Counted from the stretch's first letter, positions 1 to 6,291 are shown. The stretch is 32,860 nt of DNA from a virus (IMGVR_UViG_3300011258_000207:1-32860); one strand, 5' to 3'. Translations and numbers: made by a program. Notes: generated by a model from the letters alone, not told the origin.

Positions 1-1
1 T

Positions 2-403
2 AAATTAACTATTAAAGAAATTAACAGTTATCTTAATGAACATAACCCAAAAGTTTTAGTTAAGTCTGATGCTTTTGATAGCTACACTATTGATTTAGCA
101 AGTGTAGTTTTTAGAAATGGAGTTTCTCAATTTGCTAAAGATGTTTTTTTTGCTTATGAAAACACTTATGTAAATAATACTTTTTACACTAAAGAAGCTA
201 CTGGGTGGAATGATGGGCATGAAAATGCAGATTATGATGATATTGAGTGTGTTAAAATTGAACACGATTGTTGGTTGACTGAGGTTAAGACTGAGCAGAA
301 GATTATATCACGAAGTGATTTAGATGCTATAAACAAAGCATCTGGTGATTTAGATGCTATAAACAACATAGTAAAAGTAACAGACAAAAAGGAGGTTGCG
401 TAA
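2..403 (+). CDS. Hypothetical early protein, 5' end cut by window edge
   Basis: An open frame runs from the window edge to a TAA that overlaps the next ATG by one base, leaving 133 visible residues. The visible part begins KLTIKEINSYLNEHN, which reads like a sequence just after an initiator Met, so probably little is missing. It is acidic and rich in aromatic residues (a WNDGHENADYDDIE stretch near residues 66-79) with no recognisable motif, signal peptide or membrane segment. Close to the C-terminus a ten-codon unit (SDLDAIN/GDLDAIN) is duplicated in tandem. A good AAGGAGG site for the next gene lies inside its last codons. Function unknown. Confidence 0.75.
   Translation, partial: KLTIKEINSYLNEHNPKVLVKSDAFDSYTIDLASVVFRNGVSQFAKDVFFAYENTYVNNTFYTKEATGWNDGHENADYDDIECVKIEHDCWLTEVKTEQKIISRSDLDAINKASGDLDAINNIVKVTDKKEVA
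315..366 (+). repeat. 30-base in-frame tandem duplication
   Basis: A 22-base unit is repeated perfectly at 315-336 and 345-366, a period of 30 bases (ten codons). Both copies are in frame and encode DLDAIN. It looks like a recent slippage or duplication inside the partial gene. Confidence 0.8.
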
Positions 404-585
404 TGAAAAAAGATATTAAGAAATTACAAAATGGGGTTGCCACGTTAGAGTGGCAGCCTAGCAGTGTACACAAAAATTGGAAAGTTACACTAGACTTAAA
501 AACTAGTGATAAAATGGAAGTGTGCTTTTATAACCATGATGAAGGAATGAGAAAGCTACAATCCATTCCTTATACAATAAGGTAA
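403..585 (+). CDS. Hypothetical small protein (60 aa)
   Basis: The ATG overlaps the upstream stop in a TAATG junction and is preceded by AAGGAGG, a strong ribosome binding site, so the start is secure. The product is basic at its N-terminus (MKKDIKKLQNG) and contains a W-rich centre (LEWQP, HKNW), suggesting a small compact beta protein. No known family is recognised. It is the first of several tiny early genes that are probably cotranscribed and translationally coupled, a setting typical of phage host-takeover genes, though nothing in the protein shows this. Confidence 0.7.
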   Translation: MKKDIKKLQNGVATLEWQPSSVHKNWKVTLDLKTSDKMEVCFYNHDEGMRKLQSIPYTIR

Positions 586-589
586 TAAT

Positions 590-850
590 ATGAAAGAATT
601 AACAGAAGTACAAAAAGAAAAAACGATTACAGATTTATACAGAATTGTATTAACTAAAAACTCTGTATATTTATGGGAGCAAGAAAAAGGAGAATCTATT
701 TTATTAATGGCTAGTTCAGATATTCTTTTATTACAAAAAAGCTATTACAGTTTTATAGGTTTTATAGAAAGCAATGCAGATACAGAAGATACTAAGAATA
801 AATTAATAGGCAGTTACATAGATCATTTCTGTCGCAACAAATCACAATAG
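590..850 (+). CDS. Hypothetical protein (86 aa)
   Basis: A short ORF four bases after the previous stop, with only a weak AAGG upstream. It has charged ends and a more hydrophobic middle (SILLMASSDILLLQKSYYSFIGFIES, residues about 36-61), probably amphipathic helices rather than a true membrane span because charged and polar residues interrupt it. No domain is recognised. It belongs to the early small-gene operon. Confidence 0.65.
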   Translation: MKELTEVQKEKTITDLYRIVLTKNSVYLWEQEKGESILLMASSDILLLQKSYYSFIGFIESNADTEDTKNKLIGSYIDHFCRNKSQ

Positions 851-860
851 GGAGGATGAT

Positions 861-1043
861 ATGTTAAGTAATCTAATTTATATTTATAATAGTTACCAAG
901 CAGCACTTGCAGGTCAAGGAGATGCTAACCCAGAATATTGGGAAAACAAATGGGAAGAAGTATGTAAGAAATATAATTGTTGCCCAGAAGATACCGCAGT
1001 AGATATAGCGGAAGAGTTACACAATAGATCAGGTGGCCACTAA
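861..1043 (+). CDS. Hypothetical small protein (60 aa)
   Basis: The start is supported by GGGAGGATGAT just upstream. The protein is acidic and helical, with tryptophans (EYWENKWEEV) and two adjacent cysteines (YNCCPED) that are too few for a metal site. The ending NRSGGH is unstructured. The stop overlaps the next ATG (TAATG). No family is recognised. Confidence 0.7.
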   Translation: MLSNLIYIYNSYQAALAGQGDANPEYWENKWEEVCKKYNCCPEDTAVDIAEELHNRSGGH

Positions 1044-1114
1044 TGTATATAGTGATTAGTATTTATGCACTTAATGCAATAGTTTGGTTTTATTTATTTT
1101 TAATTTCAATGTAG
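1043..1114 (+). CDS. Candidate 23-aa transmembrane microprotein
   Basis: A TAATG-coupled ORF of 23 codons fills the gap between two well supported genes. Its product, MYIVISIYALNAIVWFYLFL plus three residues, is almost entirely hydrophobic and long enough for one membrane span. The AGGAGAAAGTT site of the next gene begins exactly at its stop, which fits translational coupling. AT-rich DNA yields hydrophobic short ORFs by chance, so the evidence is position and coupling, not family. A role in membrane interference or superinfection exclusion is only a guess. Confidence 0.45.
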   Translation: MYIVISIYALNAIVWFYLFLISM

Positions 1115-1123
1115 GAGAAAGTT

Positions 1124-1357
1124 ATGTTTTCAGATTTATATGAACAAGTTTTAATAGCACAAGATGCAGTAATAGAATTAATGGAGCAAAAAATTGAACT
1201 TCAAAAACATTTAAATAGTACGGATGAAAGAATTATTAAATGGGAAAAAAAAGTTAAAGAATTAAAAAACAAAATAGATAATATTGAAGAAGATATTGCA
1301 AAGGAATCAGGTTATGAAAAAGAAGATAATACAATTCAAATTACAAAAAAAAAATAG
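1124..1357 (+). CDS. Coiled-coil protein (77 aa)
   Basis: ATG is preceded by TAGGAGAAAGTT, an excellent ribosome binding site. From about residue 15 to 65 the protein is one long charged helix with heptad-like spacing of I, L and V (VIELMEQKIELQKHL, then WEKKVKELKNKIDNIEEDI), so it is probably a dimeric or trimeric coiled coil. The tail is lysine-rich. No family is recognised. Phage early coiled-coil proteins of this size often bind host factors, but that is not shown here. Confidence 0.7.
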   Translation: MFSDLYEQVLIAQDAVIELMEQKIELQKHLNSTDERIIKWEKKVKELKNKIDNIEEDIAKESGYEKEDNTIQITKKK

Positions 1358-1364
1358 AGTTAAT

Positions 1365-1469
1365 ATGTTAGTTAATCCTATTGAGATACCAGTAACAACT
1401 AAAAGAAATAAATTAATACCACTATTGACTTTAAACTATTTTAAAAAGAAAGGTAAAAAAGATGATTAG
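1365..1469 (+). CDS. Possible 34-aa basic peptide
   Basis: An ORF starting MLVNPIEIPVTTKRNK and ending in a KKKGKKDD tail fills the space between the coiled-coil gene and the nuclease gene, overlapping the latter's start by eight bases. Its own ribosome site is poor (TAGAGTTAAT). The same frame is open further upstream, back to 1284, but that part lies inside the preceding gene. It may be a real coupled micro-ORF or simply the leader that carries the nuclease ribosome site. Confidence 0.3.
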   Translation: MLVNPIEIPVTTKRNKLIPLLTLNYFKKKGKKDD

Positions 1470-2226
1470 AAAATTTACTATTAATGGTACAGAAGTTGAG
1501 ATTAGTTTTAATGCCAAAACCCATAGATATACTATTACTATAAATGGAGTTAAAAACCATTCACCTAGTGTTTCTACTATACTCAAATTGGGAGACACGT
1601 TTGGTATAGCAAGTGCAGCTGGACGCAAAAACTATCAAGACACTTTACATGAGGTATTATGTGTAGGTGAAGGAACTGAGTTCAGAGACAAAGACGAACT
1701 ATTAGAAAAACTTATTTTGATAAAAAAAGAAGCTGCTAATAAGTGGTTGCAATCCGCTAACTTAGGTACGTTGTGTCATGAATTTTGGGAAAATATACCT
1801 AAAGGCATTATACAATATGATGAGGATAAAAAAATTCAACGATTACAATATGCTCTTTATAACTACCATTTAAAAAATGTAACTAAAACTAATTACACAG
1901 AACGATTAGTTTATAATGACAATTTAGGTACACCTTATGCAGGGATGTTTGACGCAGACCTTGAGATAAGAGGTGAAAGAGTATTAATGGATTTAAAAAC
2001 ATATACTAAAAAATCTAATACTTCTACATGGCCAATTCAATTAAGTGCATACAACCATGCTCATACTTTAGAATTAGGAATAGAGCCTTTGCCTAGAGTT
2101 ATTATAGCAATAGATAAAGACACAGAAGAGGTCAAAGAGTTTTGGTACAGAGATAGCCAAGAGAAACATTTGGAGGTATTTAAAAGTTACCTTCACATTA
2201 GTCAGTTCTTAAAGGAAAAGAATTGA
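1462..2226 (+). CDS. RecB-like PD-(D/E)XK exonuclease
   Basis: The 254-aa protein carries the ordered motifs of the Cas4/RecB-type PD-(D/E)XK superfamily: GTLCHEFWE with H106, E148 in TERLV, D164 in AGMFDAD, the catalytic DLK (D177-K179) and the helix motif QLSAY (Q193, Y197). These bind the divalent metal and cut DNA, and phage members act as 5'-3' exonucleases in recombination or host DNA breakdown. Its position before an OB-fold-like protein and the primase-helicase fits replication and recombination. The first 95 residues are a beta-rich extension (MIRKFTINGTEVEISFN). Start chosen from AAAGGTAAAAAAG before the ATG. The family is clear; single- versus double-strand preference cannot be read. 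Confidence 0.85.
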   Translation: MIRKFTINGTEVEISFNAKTHRYTITINGVKNHSPSVSTILKLGDTFGIASAAGRKNYQDTLHEVLCVGEGTEFRDKDELLEKLILIKKEAANKWLQSANLGTLCHEFWENIPKGIIQYDEDKKIQRLQYALYNYHLKNVTKTNYTERLVYNDNLGTPYAGMFDADLEIRGERVLMDLKTYTKKSNTSTWPIQLSAYNHAHTLELGIEPLPRVIIAIDKDTEEVKEFWYRDSQEKHLEVFKSYLHISQFLKEKN

Positions 2227-2231
2227 TGCTA

Positions 2232-2292
2232 GAGCTTAATATTAACATGGGATTGTTTTTGGTGAGTTAAGCTCCACCTGTTTGCAATCCCA
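2232..2292 (+). ncRNA. Putative H-type pseudoknot in the leader of the OB-fold gene
   Basis: In the 87-base gap before 2314, two perfect 8-bp complementary pairs interleave: GAGCTTAA (2232-2239) with TTAAGCTC (2267-2274), and TGGGATTG (2248-2255) with CAATCCCA (2285-2292). The order A-B-A'-B' with connecting segments of 8, 11 and 10 bases is a classical H-type pseudoknot. The second stem can alternatively enclose a local hairpin, GGTGAG pairing with CTC-C-ACC (2261-2278), which competes for A', so two exclusive folds are possible. The ribosome site ATAGGAGATAAAC follows 12 bases later. The segment is visibly richer in GC than its surroundings. Regulation is inferred from structure and position. 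Confidence 0.55.
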
Positions 2293-2313
2293 CCCATTTT
2301 ATAGGAGATAAAC

Positions 2314-2775
2314 ATGGAATTACATATAACAGAAGTTAAACCACCAAGAGAAGGAAAGAAAGCATATATTGTAAAAGCAAGTAATGGAGTAGATTATTTT
2401 TGTAGTAAGGGTGGCGGTGCATTAAGACCTGACACAACGATAACTGCTGAAGTAACTGTACAAGAATATAGCGGTAAAACTTATAACTGGATAAAATCTT
2501 ACACACCTAGTAATGATGTGGAAAAGATCAAACAAGTTTTTCCTGACAGTAAAGTAGTAAGTAACAGCAATGGTTATAGCCAGTTACAAACTACAGCTAA
2601 AGACTTACAAAGTTTACTGCCTAATAATCAATATATGATTGTGCTACAAACTATTTTAAAGACAGGCACTAAACCAGAAGATTGGGATATAGCTCTTAGA
2701 TGGTATTTTGATAATTTAAAAGCTGGTGTATTAGAAACAGATAAAAGATTAAATGGTGGTCAGGAAGTTTTTTAA
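2314..2775 (+). CDS. OB-fold-like protein, candidate ssDNA-binding protein
   Basis: The 153-aa product starts after AGGAGATAAAC. Its first 75 residues look like a five-strand OB barrel: KKAYIVKASNGVDYFCSKGG, then TTITAEVTVQEYSGKTYNWI. This kind of barrel binds single-stranded DNA or RNA. The C-terminus ends in QEVF, a terminal phenylalanine reminiscent of SSB tails, although acidity there is modest. A middle region (KTGTKPEDWDIALRWYFDNL) is helical. Neighbours are a RecB-like nuclease, an HNH protein and the primase-helicase, which suits a replicative SSB or recombination mediator. The leader can fold into a pseudoknot, recalling T4 gp32 autogenous control. The SSB role is inference, as no exact family is recognised. 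Confidence 0.55.
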   Translation: MELHITEVKPPREGKKAYIVKASNGVDYFCSKGGGALRPDTTITAEVTVQEYSGKTYNWIKSYTPSNDVEKIKQVFPDSKVVSNSNGYSQLQTTAKDLQSLLPNNQYMIVLQTILKTGTKPEDWDIALRWYFDNLKAGVLETDKRLNGGQEVF

Positions 2776-3182
2776 TGGCCAAAAGATACACTAATAAAAA
2801 GCACGTTGAATGGGTGAGCAATTTAGACTGTTGTATAGCAGATCATTTTAATAGGTTAAGACAAAATGGCACTATGCCTAAAGACAGACCTAGATGTAGT
2901 GATTATAACATTCAAGCTCACCATCTTTTAAAACCTATCTTTAGCTCAAGAGGAATGAGTTTAAGAGCAGGTGATAAAGATGTTATTCCATTGTGCTACA
3001 GCTGCCATAGTAGTTTACATAACATGGGAAATGAATTTAAATTTTTTGAAAAAATGGTTTGTAATACTAGATTTGGTATGGCTACCGCAGAAAGATTATG
3101 GAATGAATCACCCCACAATAAAGGAGATAAAAATGAAACTAACACAAAATCAATTAATACTAGAACACTTAAAAGAACATAA
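2775..3182 (+). CDS. HNH-like nuclease protein
   Basis: A TAATG-coupled gene of 135 aa. Residues about 49-82 form an HNH/beta-beta-alpha-metal pattern: HH (49-50) followed by LRAGDKDVIPLC and CYSCHSSLH, with C74, C77, H78 and H82 positioned as zinc or catalytic ligands. The ending ATAERLWNESPHNKGDK resembles DUF968 or P1 Ref-like HNH proteins of phage recombination modules. The likely activity is metal-dependent nicking or cleavage of DNA, perhaps Holliday or branched substrates. It overlaps the following HTH gene by 50 bases. Confidence 0.7.
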   Translation: MAKRYTNKKHVEWVSNLDCCIADHFNRLRQNGTMPKDRPRCSDYNIQAHHLLKPIFSSRGMSLRAGDKDVIPLCYSCHSSLHNMGNEFKFFEKMVCNTRFGMATAERLWNESPHNKGDKNETNTKSINTRTLKRT

Positions 3183-3384
3183 AACTATCAACCCAATACA
3201 GGCCTTAGAGTTATTTTCCTGCTTTAGATTAGGAGCTAGGATATATAATTTAAAACAAGATGGTTACCAAATAGAAACCAAAAGAAAGAAAAATAATAAG
3301 TATGGTAATTATTATGCAGAATATCATTACAAAGGTGATGGTAAACAAATGGATATAGAAGATGCTATAAAAGGGAGTAATTAA
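3133..3384 (+). CDS. Winged-helix HTH_39-like DNA-binding protein
   Basis: The start at 3133 has AAAGGAGATAAAA immediately upstream; the same frame is open further 5' but lacks a site. The 83-aa protein has the pattern QLILEHLKEHKTINPIQALE followed by CFRLGARIYNLKQDGYQIET, the common phage helix-turn-helix domain of the HTH_39 type, then a beta wing (KYGNYYAEYHYKGDG). It likely binds DNA near the replication genes. Whether it is an initiator accessory or a regulator is not visible. Its 5' end overlaps the HNH gene. Confidence 0.8.
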   Translation: MKLTQNQLILEHLKEHKTINPIQALELFSCFRLGARIYNLKQDGYQIETKRKKNNKYGNYYAEYHYKGDGKQMDIEDAIKGSN

Positions 3385-3385
3385 T

Positions 3386-3538
3386 ATGAGTATTACAAAA
3401 TCTTATGACCATAGTTATTATTATTTACAACAAGCTAAAAAATTAGCTAATTGTAATGATAAAGAATGGGATAATTTATCTAAAGTAATTAGAGATAATT
3501 ATGAAAAATTAGTTAGAGATAAAGAAAATGTTAAATAA
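3386..3538 (+). CDS. Hypothetical 50-aa protein
   Basis: A small ORF between the HTH gene and the Mom-like gene, starting ATGAGTATTACA after AAGGGAGTAATTAAT, a usable ribosome site. The product MSITKSYDHSYYYLQQAKKL is followed by a helical lysine and aspartate-rich region. Its end overlaps the next start by 11 bases, as expected for a coupled gene. No family recognised. Confidence 0.6.
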   Translation: MSITKSYDHSYYYLQQAKKLANCNDKEWDNLSKVIRDNYEKLVRDKENVK

Positions 3539-4157
3539 TTATAAAGTTTTACAAATAAAACCAGATGAAACACATTTATGGTTAACTCAAAAACATTACG
3601 CAAAAAGAGTACCTAATATTATGTATGCTTTTGGACTATACAAATTAAACAATTTAGTTGGTGTTATTACTTATGGTAAACCAGCTAGTAATTCATTATG
3701 TATAGGAGTATGTGGTAAAGATAATGCTAAATATGTGATTGAATTAAATAGATTATGTTTATTAAATAATAACAGGAATGAAGCATCATATTTTATTGGA
3801 AAAAGTTTAAAATTATTATTAAAACCTAAAATTGTTGTCTCTTATGCTGATACAAGTATGAATCATAATGGATATATTTATCAAGCAACTAATTTTATAT
3901 ATACAGGTTTATCTGCTAAAAGAACTGATGTAGATACTGGTAATAAGCACTCAAGGCATTATAAAAAATTTGATATTACTAAAAGAAAAATTAGGTCAAG
4001 AAAGCATAGATATATATTTTTTGTTGCTGATAAAAAAACTAAAAAATTATTTAATTCACAATTAAATTATAAAATTTTATCTTATCCTAAAAATATAACT
4101 AAAAAATATGATTCTGGAGAAAGGGTTAATTCACAACTAATTATGAGTTTAACATGA
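3528..4157 (+). CDS. mom: Mom-like DNA adenine modification protein
   Basis: The 209-aa protein matches the recognisable core of the Mom family, GNAT-like enzymes first known from phage Mu that convert adenine in DNA to N6-carbamoylmethyl-adenine. Visible blocks, in order: HYAKRVPNIMYAFGLY, LVGVITYGKPASNSLCIGVC, VIELNRLCLL, IVVSYADTSMNHNGYIYQAT (the most conserved block), NFIYTGLSAKRTD, and GNKHSRHY. Modification protects virion DNA from restriction. It sits directly upstream of the primase-helicase with an ATGA overlap, so it would be made with the replication proteins, whereas Mu makes Mom late. No Com-like translational activator is recognised. Confidence in family is high; the exact modified base is inferred. 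Confidence 0.85.
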   Translation: MLNNYKVLQIKPDETHLWLTQKHYAKRVPNIMYAFGLYKLNNLVGVITYGKPASNSLCIGVCGKDNAKYVIELNRLCLLNNNRNEASYFIGKSLKLLLKPKIVVSYADTSMNHNGYIYQATNFIYTGLSAKRTDVDTGNKHSRHYKKFDITKRKIRSRKHRYIFFVADKKTKKLFNSQLNYKILSYPKNITKKYDSGERVNSQLIMSLT

Positions 4158-4423
4158 TAACTAGAGAATGGTTATTAAGTAGACCACATAGCGGTAAGTA
4201 TAAATGTCCTGTGTGCAGCCATACTAGAAAGAATAAGCACGATAGATGTTTAAGTGTAACGATTAAAACAGAAGGTGTGGTGTGTTATTGCCATCACTGT
4301 AATTACTCAAAAGGAGAATATTATGATAAGTGGGAATGTAATAAACTGGGCGGAGAAAAGAGGAATAAACAAGGAAGCTCTGCAACAGTTAAAAGTAAGA
4401 AGTGGTCTGGCCCAGTATGGTGA
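4154..4423 (+). CDS. Stand-alone primase zinc-binding domain
   Basis: The first 60 residues are the zinc domain of a T7 gp4-type primase: CPVC (C18, C21), about 24 residues, then CYCHHC (C44, C46, C49). In T7 this domain reads the template recognition site and hands the primer on. Here the frame leaves the usual primase path after NYSKGE and ends about 35 residues later in an unrelated basic tail (KSKKW). The continuation expected of a fused primase (a NWAEKRGI segment) is in another frame, in the next gene. ATGA overlap with the Mom-like gene sets the start. It is probably a separate small polypeptide acting with the helicase. Confidence 0.75.
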   Translation: MITREWLLSRPHSGKYKCPVCSHTRKNKHDRCLSVTIKTEGVVCYCHHCNYSKGEYYDKWECNKLGGEKRNKQGSSATVKSKKWSGPVW

Positions 4424-5831
4424 TAGAAAATTAGAATCTATTATTTTTGATTACTACAACACAGATAATGAAGTAGTTAATTATAAAGCAAGAGCCATAC
4501 AAGAAAAAACATTTAAGCAGCTATTAAATGGCGAATCTGCGTTTTATAATCTAAATAATGTGTTAGCTAATAAGAATTTAGAAAACACTACCATATACAT
4601 CTGTGAAGGAGAGATGGATGTTGCTGCTATGTTAATGGGTGGATATGATCTAAACCAATTATTATCTGTACCGACAGGAGCAACTGCTAAAGCAAGTGAT
4701 GACCCATCAGAGTTAAAAAAATACAGATATGTTTTAGATGGATTAGAAAAGGGATTAGATAAGGTTAAGTGTTTTGTGTTACTAACAGACAATGATGAGC
4801 CTGGTCTAGCTCTACGACAAGATTTAGTGGCTTTATTAGGTTCTGGCAGGTGTAAGTATTATAATTACCCAGATAATATTAAAGATGCTAATGATGCTTT
4901 ATTAGAATGGGGTAAAGAATTTAAATATATGATTGAGGAAGATATTACTCCTTTTCCCATTGAAGGTGTATATAATATAGAAGAGATACCAGACCCTCCA
5001 AAGGTAAAATTATATAATATTAATATGCAAGGATGGGAAGATAAGTTTTATTTAGGAGCAGGGATGTTAAGTTTATTTCTTGGATATCCAGGTGGTGGTA
5101 AGACTAGCTTTGCTATACAAATGTGGACTAATATTGCCAAGCATTACAAATGTAATATAGGAATGTTTAGCGGTGAGACTAGAATTAAACCATATGTAGT
5201 AAGAGCAATAAGACAATTTTATCATAATAAATTAGAGATAGAACAAACAGATGCAGAAAAGCAAGAAGCAGATAATTTTATTAGAGATAGATTTGTATTC
5301 TTAAACCATCCCAACAATACACCATCATTTGAATGGACTGTAGATAGAATAAAAGATATGAAAGCACGATATAATATTAGTGCATTTATACTAGACCCTT
5401 GGAACAAATTAGAAGCACCAGATTTTGGCAAAGGTAGTGAAACACAATGGATAGGAAGATGCTTAGATTATTTAACTTCATTAGTAAAAGTTTTAGATAT
5501 ACATATAATGATTTTAGTGCATCCTGCCAAACCAGATAGCAAGGCACAACACGCACCGCCTACTCCATATAGTGCAGCTGGTTCAGCACATTGGAATAAT
5601 AAAGCAGATCATATATTTAGTGTTTGGAGACCTAAATTTGAAAATGATGATGGTAGTAGATGTACAGAATCTGTTTTTTCTATATCCAAAACTAGGTATG
5701 AGGAACTAGGTTACCCTAGAGTATTAGATATGATGCTTAATTTAGACACAGGTTGTTTTGAATCATATGTTAAAGATAAACCTGTTAAGAAAAGAAAAGT
5801 TGTTAAACATTGGAATGATTTAGATGACTAG
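4323..5831 (+). CDS. Toprim primase-SF4 helicase (Twinkle/gp4B-like)
   Basis: I choose ATG 4323 (502 aa) because AAAGGAGAATATT precedes it; the frame is open upstream to 4275 without a site. Toprim motifs are ICEGEMD (E95) and LLTDNDEPG (D156, D158), which form the metal site for primer synthesis. The C-terminal half is a RecA-type hexameric helicase: Walker A GYPGGGKTS (K260), Walker B-like FILDPWNKLE, the H3-like ILVHPAK and the SAAGSAHWNNKAD segment. It unwinds the fork 5'-3' and primes the lagging strand. It lacks its own zinc domain, which lies in the overlapping upstream ORF, like T7 gp4B versus 4A. It is the main replisome enzyme visible. Confidence 0.93.
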   Translation: MISGNVINWAEKRGINKEALQQLKVRSGLAQYGDRKLESIIFDYYNTDNEVVNYKARAIQEKTFKQLLNGESAFYNLNNVLANKNLENTTIYICEGEMDVAAMLMGGYDLNQLLSVPTGATAKASDDPSELKKYRYVLDGLEKGLDKVKCFVLLTDNDEPGLALRQDLVALLGSGRCKYYNYPDNIKDANDALLEWGKEFKYMIEEDITPFPIEGVYNIEEIPDPPKVKLYNINMQGWEDKFYLGAGMLSLFLGYPGGGKTSFAIQMWTNIAKHYKCNIGMFSGETRIKPYVVRAIRQFYHNKLEIEQTDAEKQEADNFIRDRFVFLNHPNNTPSFEWTVDRIKDMKARYNISAFILDPWNKLEAPDFGKGSETQWIGRCLDYLTSLVKVLDIHIMILVHPAKPDSKAQHAPPTPYSAAGSAHWNNKADHIFSVWRPKFENDDGSRCTESVFSISKTRYEELGYPRVLDMMLNLDTGCFESYVKDKPVKKRKVVKHWNDLDD

Positions 5832-5840
5832 GAGGTCAAC

Positions 5841-5909
5841 ATGGAGTTTTTAATTATGTATACAATAATTTATACCTTTATAGGTTTACAGAACTCAGGA
5901 ATATTATAG
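5841..5909 (+). CDS. Candidate 22-aa hydrophobic microprotein
   Basis: An ATG ten bases after the helicase stop is preceded by TAGGAGGTCAAC, one of the best ribosome sites in the window, yet the ORF is only MEFLIMYTIIYTFIGLQNSG plus two residues. It ends in TAGTG, coupling to the next GTG start. It may be a small membrane peptide, or a ribosome-loading leader whose job is to deliver ribosomes to the weak GTG gene that follows. Confidence 0.5.
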   Translation: MEFLIMYTIIYTFIGLQNSGIL

Positions 5910-6073
5910 TGGGTAAATTTGTTATTAACTATGTAATGGAGTTTGAAAAAAGACCTAGCAAACATGAAGTAGAAGGAAGGTTATGGAATTTATTAGCTAA
6001 AGGTTTTGTTTTAAGAACAGTAGAAGAAAACGATTATTATGTAACTAGAAAAGAAGTAAAGGAGAAAAAATAG
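5909..6073 (+). CDS. Hypothetical 54-aa protein, GTG start
   Basis: The GTG overlaps the upstream TAG (TAGTG). The product runs MGKFVINYVMEFEKRPSKHE then LLAKGFVLRTVEENDYYVTR, compatible with a tiny winged or beta-hairpin fold of the kind seen in small phage DNA-binding proteins, but no family is recognised. It ends in another TAGTG junction with the next gene, so three genes in a row are coupled this way. Confidence 0.55.
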   Translation: MGKFVINYVMEFEKRPSKHEVEGRLWNLLAKGFVLRTVEENDYYVTRKEVKEKK

Positions 6074-6291
6074 TGCCTAAAATAGCAACATTAGATGATT
6101 ACAAAGTAACTACAGCTCATGGAAAATTACTTTATAATATTGGTAAAAAAAATAATTTAACCATTCAAGATTTAGCTAAAGAACTATCTTGTTCTGTAGT
6201 TTATATAAGGTCTATCTTAAAAGGAGATTTTATTTTATCTTCTGATAAATCAATGTTACTTAGAAAAAAATATGAAAGAGAGAATATATGA
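6073..6291 (+). CDS. Small HTH protein (72 aa), GTG start
   Basis: The GTG start at TAGTG is preceded by AAGGAGAAAAAATA. The segment LLYNIGKKNNLTIQDLAKEL followed by SCSVVYIRSILKGDF has the spacing of an XRE/Cro-type helix-turn-helix (helix 2 TIQDLAKEL, turn SCS, recognition helix VVYIRSILKG). It is a candidate repressor or activator. Another XRE-type protein is encoded at 6454. Two TTGAC-N5-GTYAA dyads in the window are possible targets, which is inference. Confidence 0.65.
   Translation: MPKIATLDDYKVTTAHGKLLYNIGKKNNLTIQDLAKELSCSVVYIRSILKGDFILSSDKSMLLRKKYERENI

Noticed and set aside
2247-2293. tRNA-like acceptor pairing (GGGATTG with CAATCCC) near an ACC
   Set aside because: Only about 45 bases between the arms, with no D, anticodon or T arm; the pseudoknot explains the pairs better.
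2227-2313. SAM-II/SAM-V or glutamine riboswitch
   Set aside because: Pseudoknot topology is similar, but the conserved core bases that I know for these classes are not present, and the downstream gene is not metabolic.
4544-5431. Minus-strand ORFs opposite the primase-helicase
   Set aside because: The coding strand has clear Toprim and Walker motifs; antisense frames lack start signals.
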